Shown here one piece after another: positions 1-5,473 of a stretch of 5,473 nt of DNA; within the stretch, counting starts at the first letter, position 1, and every line of letters begins with the position of its first letter. The notes beneath the pieces were generated by a model. The model was not told where the DNA came from. It did no database searches and saw only the letters and a list, made by a program, of their open reading frames with translations. The translations under genes and the position numbers were made by a program. The DNA is from Methanobacteriota archaeon (GTDB lineage: Archaea > Thermoplasmatota > Poseidoniia > Poseidoniales > Poseidoniaceae). Location of the stretch: positions 34,584 through 40,056 of the forward strand of contig PBOE01000018.1 in the NCBI GenBank assembly GCA_002725275.1, read 5' to 3'.

Positions 1-210
1 TGTTTCGATTCCCTGCTGGCGAAGCTGTTGGTGTGGGGCAGGGACCGAGAGGATGCCATTCGGCGCATGAAAACGGCCCTGGACGAGACGATGATCACGG
101 GCGTGGAACACCTGATTCCACTCCACCGTCGCATCATGGATGAAGAGGACTTCAACAACGGCGACATCACGATTCAGTACATCGACATGCACCAAGAATT
201 GCTTGGCTAA
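1..210 (+). CDS. accC: Biotin carboxylase subunit, C-terminal end (partial)
   Basis: This is the last 69 codons of a biotin carboxylase, the ATP-grasp subunit of acetyl-CoA/propionyl-CoA carboxylase that carboxylates biotin on its carrier protein. The 5' part lies outside the window. The reading frame opens with FDSLLAKLLVWG, the counterpart of the YDSxIxKL segment of AccC, then runs through DREDAIRRMKTAL and a PLHRRIMDEEDF stretch, and stops after GDITIQYIDMHQELLG. This matches the end of E. coli AccC (GGTNIHYLEKKLG) in order and spacing. Because it stops there, with no linker or AMKM biotin-attachment domain, it is a stand-alone biotin carboxylase and not a fused BC-BCCP chain; the carrier and carboxyltransferase must be encoded elsewhere. 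Whether the complex prefers acetyl-CoA or propionyl-CoA cannot be told from this subunit. The PfkB gene follows 13 nt downstream on the same strand, which suggests one transcript. Confidence 0.9.
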   Translation, partial: CFDSLLAKLLVWGRDREDAIRRMKTALDETMITGVEHLIPLHRRIMDEEDFNNGDITIQYIDMHQELLG

Positions 211-213
211 CCG

Positions 214-218
214 GGTGA
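214..218 (+). promoter_or_regulatory. Shine-Dalgarno (GGTGA) for the PfkB gene
   Basis: GGTGA lies 5 nt before the GTG at 224 and complements the archaeal 16S rRNA tail (CACCTCC core with flanking ATCACC). It overlaps the alternative GTG at 215, so it decides for the start at 224. The same motif at a similar distance precedes the secreted-protein gene at 4376. Confidence 0.6.
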
Positions 219-223
219 TTTCC

Positions 224-1147
224 GTGAGCGTCCTGATCGTCGGCAGCATTGCCTACGACTCGGTTGAATCCCCGGCTGGTTCGGTTGACAGAGCCCTTGG
301 CGGGTCGGCGACCTACGGCGGGTTGTCGTGCCGTTTCGTTCAGTCGATGCACGGTGAGGCCACCACGGGTTTGGTGGGCGTCGTCGGGCAAGATTTTGCC
401 CAAACCGACCGGGATTTGCTGGCTTCAGCGGGGTTGAACCTCGAAGGCTTGGAGGTGGCCGAGGGCGAGACGTTCCGGTGGGAGGGCGCCTACCACGGTG
501 CGATGGCCGAGGCTGAAACCCGAGCCACCCACCTCAACGTGTTCGAACATTTTGAGCCGGACGTTCCAGCCACGCTCGCTCAACCCAGCGTTCTGTTCTG
601 TGCCAACCTGCATCCTGCCATTCAGCGCAACGTGATTGGACAAACATCACCGAAGCGGTTGACGATGTTGGATTCCATGAACCTCTGGATCACCATTGCT
701 CAACCGGCCCTCTTGGACGTGATGGGGATGGTCGATCTGGTGATCATCAACGACGGCGAGGCAAGGATGCTCACCGGTGACGATAACCTCATCCGAGCAA
801 TGCATCAACTCGCTGAGCAGACCAACACCTCAACCCTCATCGTCAAACGGGGCGAACACGGTGTTGTTGCACTTCATCAGGGTGCTCTGGTGGCCTTGCC
901 GGCGGTGCCAACCTCGGACGTGGTTGATCCCACGGGTTGCGGCGATACCTTTGCAGGTGCACTCGCAGCCCACCTTGCCGCCGGTGAGGGGGCGGTTGGC
1001 CTTGATGAACTTCGAGAGGGCCTGATGAAGGCCACCGTCATGGCCAGTTTCACCCTGCAGGCTTTCGGAACGGCGGGACTGTCCGGGCTGACCGAGGCGA
1101 CGTTCGTTGAACGGCTGGCCGACTACCGGTCCATGCTCGGCCTGTGA
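224..1147 (+). CDS. PfkB/ribokinase-family carbohydrate (or nucleoside) kinase
   Basis: A 307-residue kinase, typical for the PfkB family, transferring the ATP gamma-phosphate to a hydroxyl of a sugar or nucleoside in the cytosol. Visible motifs in order: N-terminal strand MSVLIVGSIAYDSVE; the glycine-pair substrate loop GGSATY (26-31); the NxxE motif N176-D-G-E179 linked to Mg/phosphate binding; K208-R-G-E-H-G213; and the PfkB C-terminal signature D235-P-T-G-C-G-D241-T-F, with D241 the catalytic base and the GxGD anion hole. Cys239 replaces the usual Ala of GAGD. The overall pattern (GGSATY, TFRWEG, LNVF, DSMNLWI, NDGEA) resembles a ribokinase subgroup common in archaea and deep-branching bacteria, whose substrate I cannot name. 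GTG at 224 is preferred over GTG at 215 because GGTGA sits 5 nt upstream and the protein then begins at the first beta strand; the frame stays open further upstream inside accC but that is not coding. It follows accC closely, and its stop abuts the stop of the convergent gene. Confidence 0.9.
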   Translation: MSVLIVGSIAYDSVESPAGSVDRALGGSATYGGLSCRFVQSMHGEATTGLVGVVGQDFAQTDRDLLASAGLNLEGLEVAEGETFRWEGAYHGAMAEAETRATHLNVFEHFEPDVPATLAQPSVLFCANLHPAIQRNVIGQTSPKRLTMLDSMNLWITIAQPALLDVMGMVDLVIINDGEARMLTGDDNLIRAMHQLAEQTNTSTLIVKRGEHGVVALHQGALVALPAVPTSDVVDPTGCGDTFAGALAAHLAAGEGAVGLDELREGLMKATVMASFTLQAFGTAGLSGLTEATFVERLADYRSMLGL

Positions 1148-1150
1148 TCA
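1145..1150. other. Palindrome TGATCA holding both convergent stop codons
   Basis: The TGA ending the PfkB kinase (1145-1147) and the TGA ending the opposite-strand membrane-protein gene (1150-1148) are directly adjacent and together form the palindrome TGATCA. There is no intergenic base, so any transcription terminator for either gene must lie within the other gene, and the mRNAs probably overlap at their 3' ends. Confidence 0.85.
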
Positions 1151-2617
1151 GTCGTCGTCCAACCGCGGCAGTTGAAGACGTTCGTCATCGAGGGTGCTGG
1201 AGCGCAGGTCGCTGAAGGACATGGACTCAAGTCGGCCTTCCTCGGACCGGCTGATTTCGCTGGCGGCGGCCATGAGCATGGCTTCTCGTTCCTTGAGCCG
1301 GGCGGCTTCTTCGGGCGCCATCACGCCACCTTCTTCGATGGACAAGGAATCCATGACGTGTTGGGATCGGTTGGGGGGCTCGGAGGCGGCGGCTTGTTCT
1401 CGAAGTGCTCCGGAGGTTTCCGTGGTGGCGTACGGCGAGGGGCGCACGGCTTGTGACGCCCGCTCGAGCATGGATGAAGAGGAGGCTCGGATTCGGGAAA
1501 GCATGCTTGAACCGCGGTGGTTTTTCGGCCGAAGGTTCTGGACCCGACGCGGGTGGAACGGCGTGCTCTCGATGCTGGGGCGAGCTCTGGGTTTGAGCAA
1601 GGTGGGGGGCTGTTCCACCGGTTGAATGGCTTCGACGGGTGGGGCGGGTGCGGGTGCATCTTCGTCATCCAAGAATTCGAACATCTCCGCATCCAACACG
1701 AGGTCGTCCTCGGGCTCATCGGGCTCGTTGTTTTCCGCATGACCCGGGATGTGAGCGCCGTCCTGATTCATGAACGAGGGAAGGAAGGTGCCGGGGCCGT
1801 TTTGCTGAAGGCCCTGATACATCGGCGGCGTGGGATGAGGCACCAACACGGGATTGGTGAGGGGTGCCGGGCGATGGTCAGCCGGGTAAGCGGTGGGTTG
1901 AACCGTTCCGTGAACGGGTTGGAAGCTTGGAATGAACCCGACCACGGCTTGTTGCTGGACGGGTTCGGGTTCGAGCGTCGGCATCCATTCGGGTTCGACC
2001 TCTCGCAGTGGGGCTGCGGGTTCCGTCCCCTCCTCAACGGCGAGGAAGCGCTCGAGGGCTTGGGGTGCCTCAAGGGGGTTGGGAAGAAGGGGTGCGGGGG
2101 GCACATCGTCCCGCCACGCTTGGCTGCTCTCGGCTTCGATGGCTTGTATCTTGGCTCGCACCTCGGCCATCGTGTGGTTGTTGGCGAGATGATGGAACAT
2201 GAAACTCAACCGGTTCAACGCCCGTTCGTTGCCGTAGAGCACGTGCGACTCGCCCGATGAGGTGTGAATGCTGAGGGTGGGTTTTCGCGTCAAGAATCGA
2301 GCGCCGATGAGGCAGCCGCCTGCACCGATGAACGCCAGTTTGTAGGTTGAGGGTACCATGAGACGGTAACCGATCCACACCAGGGCAATCCCCAGGAAGA
2401 CCAACCACCCCGGGACGAGGTTGGTGGAGTGATGGCGCATGGTGGTGATGGCGTGAAGCCGCATGTCCACCGTGGCGTTCCGCCTCCCCTCGATGCTCAG
2501 CATGCGCTCGTCCAAGGTGATTTTCACCCGTTCTGAGGGCTCTGCCAACCGGAGGGACTGGAAGGTTTCCTTGTCTGCCTCGCTGGTTGGTACAGTCGCC
2601 TGTCCAATCTCGCGCAT
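1148..2617 (-). CDS. Unrecognised two-helix membrane protein with a PH-like core and a long disordered tail
   Basis: I do not recognise a named family. From ATG at 2617 the product has 489 residues. Residues 31-60 are strand-like (RVKITLDERMLSIEGRRNATVDMRLHAIT split by charged turns). Two hydrophobic helices follow at about 67-88 and 92-109 with a short PST turn, then a second strand-like block and helix at 112-148 (TLSIHTSSGESHVLYG, LNRLSFMFHHLA). This looks like a pleckstrin-homology-type fold with a membrane hairpin inserted; that reading is inference. From about 170 to the end the chain is rich in Pro, Glu, Ala and Ser and probably disordered: an acidic patch at 297-320, a basic Arg/Ser-rich patch at 341-392, and a helical, charged end at 434-489. 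Short motifs repeat: FIPSF/FLPSF (228-232, 278-282) and SSML (370, 381). The tail is likely cytosolic. An in-frame TTG at 2650 would add 11 residues; ATG 2617 is chosen because TTG is rare and neither has a strong ribosome site. It lies 90 nt after the EF-Tu-like gene. Confidence 0.75.
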   Translation of the reverse strand: MREIGQATVPTSEADKETFQSLRLAEPSERVKITLDERMLSIEGRRNATVDMRLHAITTMRHHSTNLVPGWLVFLGIALVWIGYRLMVPSTYKLAFIGAGGCLIGARFLTRKPTLSIHTSSGESHVLYGNERALNRLSFMFHHLANNHTMAEVRAKIQAIEAESSQAWRDDVPPAPLLPNPLEAPQALERFLAVEEGTEPAAPLREVEPEWMPTLEPEPVQQQAVVGFIPSFQPVHGTVQPTAYPADHRPAPLTNPVLVPHPTPPMYQGLQQNGPGTFLPSFMNQDGAHIPGHAENNEPDEPEDDLVLDAEMFEFLDDEDAPAPAPPVEAIQPVEQPPTLLKPRARPSIESTPFHPRRVQNLRPKNHRGSSMLSRIRASSSSMLERASQAVRPSPYATTETSGALREQAAASEPPNRSQHVMDSLSIEEGGVMAPEEAARLKEREAMLMAAASEISRSEEGRLESMSFSDLRSSTLDDERLQLPRLDDD

Positions 2618-2663
2618 CCCACATCCGAGCCGGTCGTCTGAGGTTATCAAACCACCGATGTTG

Positions 2664-2686
2664 ACCCGGCTTCGCCGCGGGAAAAA
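2664..2686 (-). terminator. Possible weak terminator: T5 tract with a GC hairpin between two - strand genes
   Basis: Reading the - strand after the EF-Tu-like stop (2708), a run of five T (2686-2682) is followed by a GC-rich inverted repeat (CCCGCGGC, GAA loop, GCCGGG; 2681-2665). Short T tracts alone can terminate archaeal RNA polymerase, so some transcripts may end here. The hairpin lies after the T run, not before it as in a bacterial terminator, so it could instead be structure in the leader of the membrane-protein gene. Both readings are tentative, and no clear TATA box is visible in this 90-nt gap. Confidence 0.25.
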
Positions 2687-2707
2687 TCACGGGTGGAACG
2701 TTCGCCG

Positions 2708-3733
2708 TCACGCCTCGTGTGGGGTGACCACGGCCGACCCCATGATCCGTGGCTTGGAGTCCAGTTGAGCGATGAGCACCGATGGCGGACGTTCCTTTCG
2801 GATGAACAGGGGTTGGTCCCATTCAACGATCACGGTGTCCCCCGAGACGTCCTTGATCCGCCCCACCACAAACTGAAGGTCAACGCTGGCGTGAATGACA
2901 TCACCCGCAGCGAGCACACGCTTCTGGAACGGTGAGGTGCTCAACTGGAGGCTGGAGCGATGGTGCTGGTCCACGGCCAAGGGGACCGAGAGGTTGGCGC
3001 GCTTGTCTTCAACCGGCGGGTGGACGATGATGGTACCGCCCGTGAGATGATCTTCTTTGGCGTTGCGCAGCGCCAAGCCCACCCGATCACCGGCGCTGGC
3101 CACTTCCACATCGTCGTCCATGACCTGGAGCGACTTGGCGTTCCCGGTTCCGTTGGCGGGCAAGAGGAGGACCTCGTCGTGGACGCTGACGCGCCCGGAT
3201 TGGACGTAGCCGATGGCCACCAGTCCGATCCCCTTGACGTTGAAGTGTTGGTCCACGGGTAGCACAAGGGGCGCATCGGCGTTTGCCTCAAGCACGGACT
3301 CGATGTCGTCCATCAGGGCGTACATCCGCTCTCGAAGGTGAACGCCGTCGTTGCGCTCGAAGGTCCAAGCTTCAAGGCCGGCCTGCTTGAACAGCATCTG
3401 GACCTGGTCTTCGTCCACCCACCCACCATCGGGCGGGTTCACCACGGCCAAACCGCGCTTGATGCCGGCACTGGCGAAGGCGACCAGCACTTCGCCGAGG
3501 GAGGCGTCCACGGTCGTGATCTCAATGATACCGGCCTGCGAGGTGGACAGGGCGTTGAGAAACGGCGGGAGCCGTTCGGGGTACTTTGCGGGGCGGATGA
3601 GCGAGAGAATTCGCGCACCTTTCGGGCCGTTCTCTTTGTGGACGTAGGTGTGAACGTCGCGCTGGTCGGCCGCCTTGGCGATGCTCCGAGCGAGTTCGTC
3701 TGAGGCGATGACGGCGATGTTGAGCACGACCAT
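2708..3733 (-). CDS. EF-Tu/SelB-like protein with a degenerate G domain
   Basis: A 341-residue relative of translational GTPases, resembling the EF-Tu domain 2 proteins annotated in many euryarchaea beside true aEF1A and SelB. Residues 1-150 take the place of the G domain but lack the P-loop: the GHVDHGK position reads ASDELARSI, and the DxPGH region reads RPAKYPERLPP. A stretch VVN99-P-P-D102 may be the remnant of the NKxD guanine motif, with Lys lost. Domain II is well preserved at about 158-240 (PVDQHFNVKGIGLVAIGYV, SGRVSVHDEVLLLP, AGDRVGLALRN), most like SelB and EF-Tu barrels; 245-341 is a probable domain III barrel. It should be cytosolic and unable to bind or hydrolyse GTP in the standard way; its partner is unknown. 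ATG at 3733 is chosen because it precedes the first strand MVVLNIAVIA; the only upstream alternative is a TTG at 3802 that would overlap the thioesterase. No clear Shine-Dalgarno is seen. It lies 40 nt after the thioesterase stop, probably in the same operon. Confidence 0.8.
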   Translation of the reverse strand: MVVLNIAVIASDELARSIAKAADQRDVHTYVHKENGPKGARILSLIRPAKYPERLPPFLNALSTSQAGIIEITTVDASLGEVLVAFASAGIKRGLAVVNPPDGGWVDEDQVQMLFKQAGLEAWTFERNDGVHLRERMYALMDDIESVLEANADAPLVLPVDQHFNVKGIGLVAIGYVQSGRVSVHDEVLLLPANGTGNAKSLQVMDDDVEVASAGDRVGLALRNAKEDHLTGGTIIVHPPVEDKRANLSVPLAVDQHHRSSLQLSTSPFQKRVLAAGDVIHASVDLQFVVGRIKDVSGDTVIVEWDQPLFIRKERPPSVLIAQLDSKPRIMGSAVVTPHEA

Positions 3734-3773
3734 GCGACGCCGAGATGGCAGCGCTTGAAGAAGCAATGGGTGG

Positions 3774-4277
3774 TCAGGCTTTTCGCTTCGCTTTCTGGGC
3801 AAGCATGTTCTCCCGAATGGCTTTCGCCTTCTCCCACTCGGTGTGTTCCTCCTCGGTTTGAGGCGTGAACTGCGGCACCGGGATGGGGCGCATCATGGAG
3901 TCGATGGCGACGAAGAAGAAGTAGCCCTCGCAGATGATGCTCTTCTCCCAGGTGGCTTTGCTCATGGTGTAGGCGGTCACCTTCGTGCAGGCGGTATGAC
4001 TGCTCGTGTAGACCACTTGACCGGACACTTCGAGGAGATCGCCTTGGCGGGCGGGCGCAATGAACGTCAGGGTGTCGATGGAGATGGTGACGAACTCTCG
4101 ATGGGCGAATTTAGCGCATGCGATGCCGCCCGCTTTGTCCATCAGGGACAGGAGCCGTCCACCAAACAGGGTGTTGTAGGCGTTGGTGTCCTGCGGGAAC
4201 ACTTCTTCGATGAGGGTCACGGGCTCGGTTGAGTAAGGCTCCATGCCGCTTCCAACCCGTTCACCCTCATAACTCAT
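3774..4277 (-). CDS. Acyl-CoA thioesterase, hot-dog fold (YciA/BFIT type)
   Basis: A 167-residue single hot-dog domain protein that hydrolyses acyl-CoA to free acid and CoA in the cytosol. The family signature is clear at residues 28-47: P-x-D-T-N32-A-Y-N-T-L-FGG-R-L-L-S-L-M-D47, matching the P-x-x-T-N-x-x-G-T-L-FGG-x-L-x-x-x-x-D consensus, in which the Asn and Asp are the active-site residues. The core strands follow (TISIDTLTFIAPARQGDLLEV, broken by turns; ACTKVTAYTM; EGYFFFVAID). Tyr34 and Asn35 replace the usual small or Gly residues before TLFGG. The C-terminal 25 residues form a charged helix common in this family. The start is uncertain: GTG 4283, ATG 4277 and ATG 4244 are all in frame. 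ATG 4277 has GGTGA only 2 nt upstream; ATG 4244 would give 156 residues starting just before the hot-dog core. It is the first gene of the - strand group and is divergent from the secreted-protein gene. Acyl chain preference cannot be told. Confidence 0.88.
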   Translation of the reverse strand: MSYEGERVGSGMEPYSTEPVTLIEEVFPQDTNAYNTLFGGRLLSLMDKAGGIACAKFAHREFVTISIDTLTFIAPARQGDLLEVSGQVVYTSSHTACTKVTAYTMSKATWEKSIICEGYFFFVAIDSMMRPIPVPQFTPQTEEEHTEWEKAKAIRENMLAQKAKRKA

Positions 4278-4317
4278 GTTCACCGCTTGAGGGACAAGGG
4301 GCCGAAACGACGAGGAT

Positions 4318-4340
4318 GTCTTGTAAGCGACGAGATTTTA
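4318..4340. promoter_or_regulatory. Candidate divergent promoter elements
   Basis: Within the roughly 100-nt gap between the divergent thioesterase and secreted-protein genes, the only A/T-rich stretches are TCTTGTAAG (4318-4326) and ATTTTA (4335-4340). ATTTTA would place a + strand start of transcription near 4362, about 14 nt before the ATG at 4376. On the - strand, TTACAA (4325-4320) would place a start near 4297, about 20 nt before ATG 4277. Both are poor matches to the archaeal TATA box and no BRE is evident, so this is suggestive only. Confidence 0.3.
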
Positions 4341-4366
4341 GGGGGACAAACCTTGGCAAGGGCGCA

Positions 4367-4371
4367 GGTGA
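4367..4371 (+). promoter_or_regulatory. Shine-Dalgarno (GGTGA) for the secreted-protein gene
   Basis: AGGTGA (4366-4371) lies 4 nt before the ATG at 4376 and fixes this start. It supports the reading frame that runs without interruption to the window edge. Confidence 0.65.
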
Positions 4372-4375
4372 CACC

Positions 4376-5473
4376 ATGTCAAATCAAACACACCCGAAAA
4401 CCAAGCCAATTTTCTTGATGTTGTTGATGCTTCTCGCTCCTTTTGCTTCCGCTAACGTGACGACGTTTGCTGACGGAAACGAGAGCGTTGACGTCGAAAT
4501 TCGAGACGGCAACGATTTGCAAAACCTCGTTGACGGGGCCGTGGAACTGCCGGACGGTGAAACGGTGACCAGCGCCAGCATGACCGTTCACACCCATGCC
4601 GTGGAACACGGCCACCAGTCCCGCATCGATTTGGAGACGACGCAGCGTGTTTGGAACCCTCAATACAACAACCAGCTGACGGAATTTTCCGATGAATCGC
4701 TCTTCCAGTTCGAGGACGGCACCCAAGCCACCCCCGTCTCCCTGATCTCCGAAGGCTTCCTCACCGACTTCGAAGGCACGACCGCAGGATTCACCGATTC
4801 CACCGACCCGGCCAGCATGCCGTCAAGCGGCATCGGCTGGGAACACGGCTCGCTTTCCACCACCGACATTCCGGCTGGCTGTGCCTCCGGACAAGAGTGC
4901 TGGGGAACCAACCTGGCCGACACCAACTACACCGACGACAACGACGACGGCAACACGCCACCTTCCTACATGCCCTTCGTGGTCTCCATGACCAGCGCAG
5001 AATTGTTCGTTGACCCACTCCTCAAGAGCAAGACCGCCTACTTCGACTCCTGGCACAACCTCGAGACCTCCACCGGCTCTCAACCCAACACCAAGCGATT
5101 TTCCGACTGCGGCTACCTTGAAATTCGCTCCTCGCCCAACCCCGGCTTCCCACCCGACAACAGCGGTTTTGACTACATCGCCATCGACCAGCAGGCCAGC
5201 ACCGGTCTGGTTTACGGCACGAGCTATGCTCAGGGCGGTGGTTTTGGCAGCAACTGGGACGGCAAGATCACCAGCAACTGCGGCGGTCTGCAAAACGGTA
5301 GTCAGTGGGAGTGGGGCCTTGCCGGTTCCTCAACCACGGCACAAAACCCCACGGGCTGGACCAACCTTGCTGTCGACCTGACGGACTACATCGACGAGTA
5401 CGTTCAGCTTCGCTTCGTGCTTCACCATACCGGTCGTTCCGCCATGAACATCGACGACAACATGTCCGGCTGG
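4376..5473 (+). CDS. Secreted surface protein, N-terminal part with MAM-like/jelly-roll domain (partial)
   Basis: The frame is open for 366 codons from ATG 4376 to the window end, so the 3' part is missing. Residues 1-26 are a Sec signal peptide: polar, Lys-containing start, hydrophobic core FLMLLMLLAPF, cleavage site ASA before N27. Residues 27-120 form a first beta-rich region (NVTTFADGNESVDVEIRDG, then VELPDGETVTSASMTV), like the opening of large surface proteins in marine group II archaea. Residues about 130-366 match the pattern of MAM-like/choice-of-anchor J jelly-roll domains: GIGWEHGSL (152-160), CWGTNL (175-180), AYFDSWHNLE (221-230), then VQLRFVLHHTG (343-353) and DDNMSGW (360-366), where a GWYIDD-type end is expected just outside. 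A DDNDDGN stretch (187-193) may bind calcium. Cys169, 175, 245 and 302 could form disulfides; N-x-S/T sequons occur at 27, 35, 184, 307 and 362. It could be a secreted peptidase, adhesin or glycan-binding protein; the missing part decides. Confidence 0.8.
   Translation, partial: MSNQTHPKTKPIFLMLLMLLAPFASANVTTFADGNESVDVEIRDGNDLQNLVDGAVELPDGETVTSASMTVHTHAVEHGHQSRIDLETTQRVWNPQYNNQLTEFSDESLFQFEDGTQATPVSLISEGFLTDFEGTTAGFTDSTDPASMPSSGIGWEHGSLSTTDIPAGCASGQECWGTNLADTNYTDDNDDGNTPPSYMPFVVSMTSAELFVDPLLKSKTAYFDSWHNLETSTGSQPNTKRFSDCGYLEIRSSPNPGFPPDNSGFDYIAIDQQASTGLVYGTSYAQGGGFGSNWDGKITSNCGGLQNGSQWEWGLAGSSTTAQNPTGWTNLAVDLTDYIDEYVQLRFVLHHTGRSAMNIDDNMSGW

Noticed and set aside
140..223. Upstream extension of the PfkB kinase into accC
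   Set aside because: The frame is open but the added residues show no family similarity and overlap the conserved end of biotin carboxylase. GGTGA before GTG 224 gives a better start.
1903..1917. Small hairpin CCGTTC-CGT-GAACGG
   Set aside because: A 6-bp stem inside a coding region of GC-rich DNA is expected by chance, and nothing in its position suggests a role.
1517..2260. A 247-codon + strand open frame opposite the membrane-protein gene
   Set aside because: It lies wholly antisense to the Pro/Glu-rich tail, whose codons leave few stops on the other strand in GC-rich DNA. Its translation has no recognisable domain and is Gly/Arg/His rich in an unnatural way, and no ribosome site precedes it.
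2070..2822. A 250-codon - strand open frame in another frame
   Set aside because: It spans the end of the EF-Tu-like gene, the gap and the start of the membrane-protein gene out of frame. The sequence is rich in Arg, His and Pro with no domain, and the true genes on the same strand explain the region.
4823..5293. A - strand open frame of 156 codons and + strand 5010-5381 frame over the surface-protein gene
   Set aside because: Both are shadows of the frame starting at 4376, which has a signal peptide, Shine-Dalgarno and domain landmarks. The shadows are Val/Gly or Thr/Pro/Ser runs with no structure.
1..5473. CRISPR array, tRNA, rRNA, insertion sequence or defence system
   Set aside because: I found no spaced direct repeats, cloverleaf, rRNA core sequence, transposase or terminal inverted repeats. 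The window is dense with ordinary chromosomal genes.

Overview
The window most likely comes from a planktonic euryarchaeon, with marine group II (Ca. Poseidoniales, Thermoplasmatota) as my best guess. The reasons are GC-rich DNA, GGTGA-type Shine-Dalgarno sequences 4-5 nt before starts, an archaeal-style EF-Tu/SelB relative with no working GTPase site, a bacterial-type biotin carboxylase, and a secreted protein in the style of that group's large surface proteins. This assignment is inference; there is no rRNA or other strong marker here.

Layout. (1) Positions 1-210, + strand: the C-terminal end of a biotin carboxylase subunit (AccC type). (2) Positions 224-1147, + strand: a PfkB/ribokinase-family kinase, 13 nt downstream and probably co-transcribed. 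(3) Three genes on the - strand, transcribed from right to left: a hot-dog acyl-CoA thioesterase (4277-3774), a GTPase-dead EF-Tu/SelB-like protein (3733-2708), and an unrecognised two-helix membrane protein with a long disordered tail (2617-1148). The kinase and the membrane protein converge with no base between their stop codons. (4) From 4376 to the window end, + strand: a secreted protein with a signal peptide and a MAM-like/jelly-roll type domain, running off the right edge. It is divergent from the thioesterase across an intergenic region of about 100 bp.

How the genes relate. The biotin carboxylase (carboxylation of acetyl- or propionyl-CoA), the PfkB kinase and the acyl-CoA thioesterase are ordinary metabolic functions. 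The EF-Tu-like protein and the membrane protein have no assignable pathway and are the least understood parts. I see no mobile element, CRISPR array, tRNA, rRNA or defence system, and no gene-free stretch longer than about 100 bp. The two most interesting items are the translation-factor relative without nucleotide-binding motifs and the membrane protein, which looks like a PH-like fold interrupted by a transmembrane hairpin and followed by a tail of repeated short motifs.
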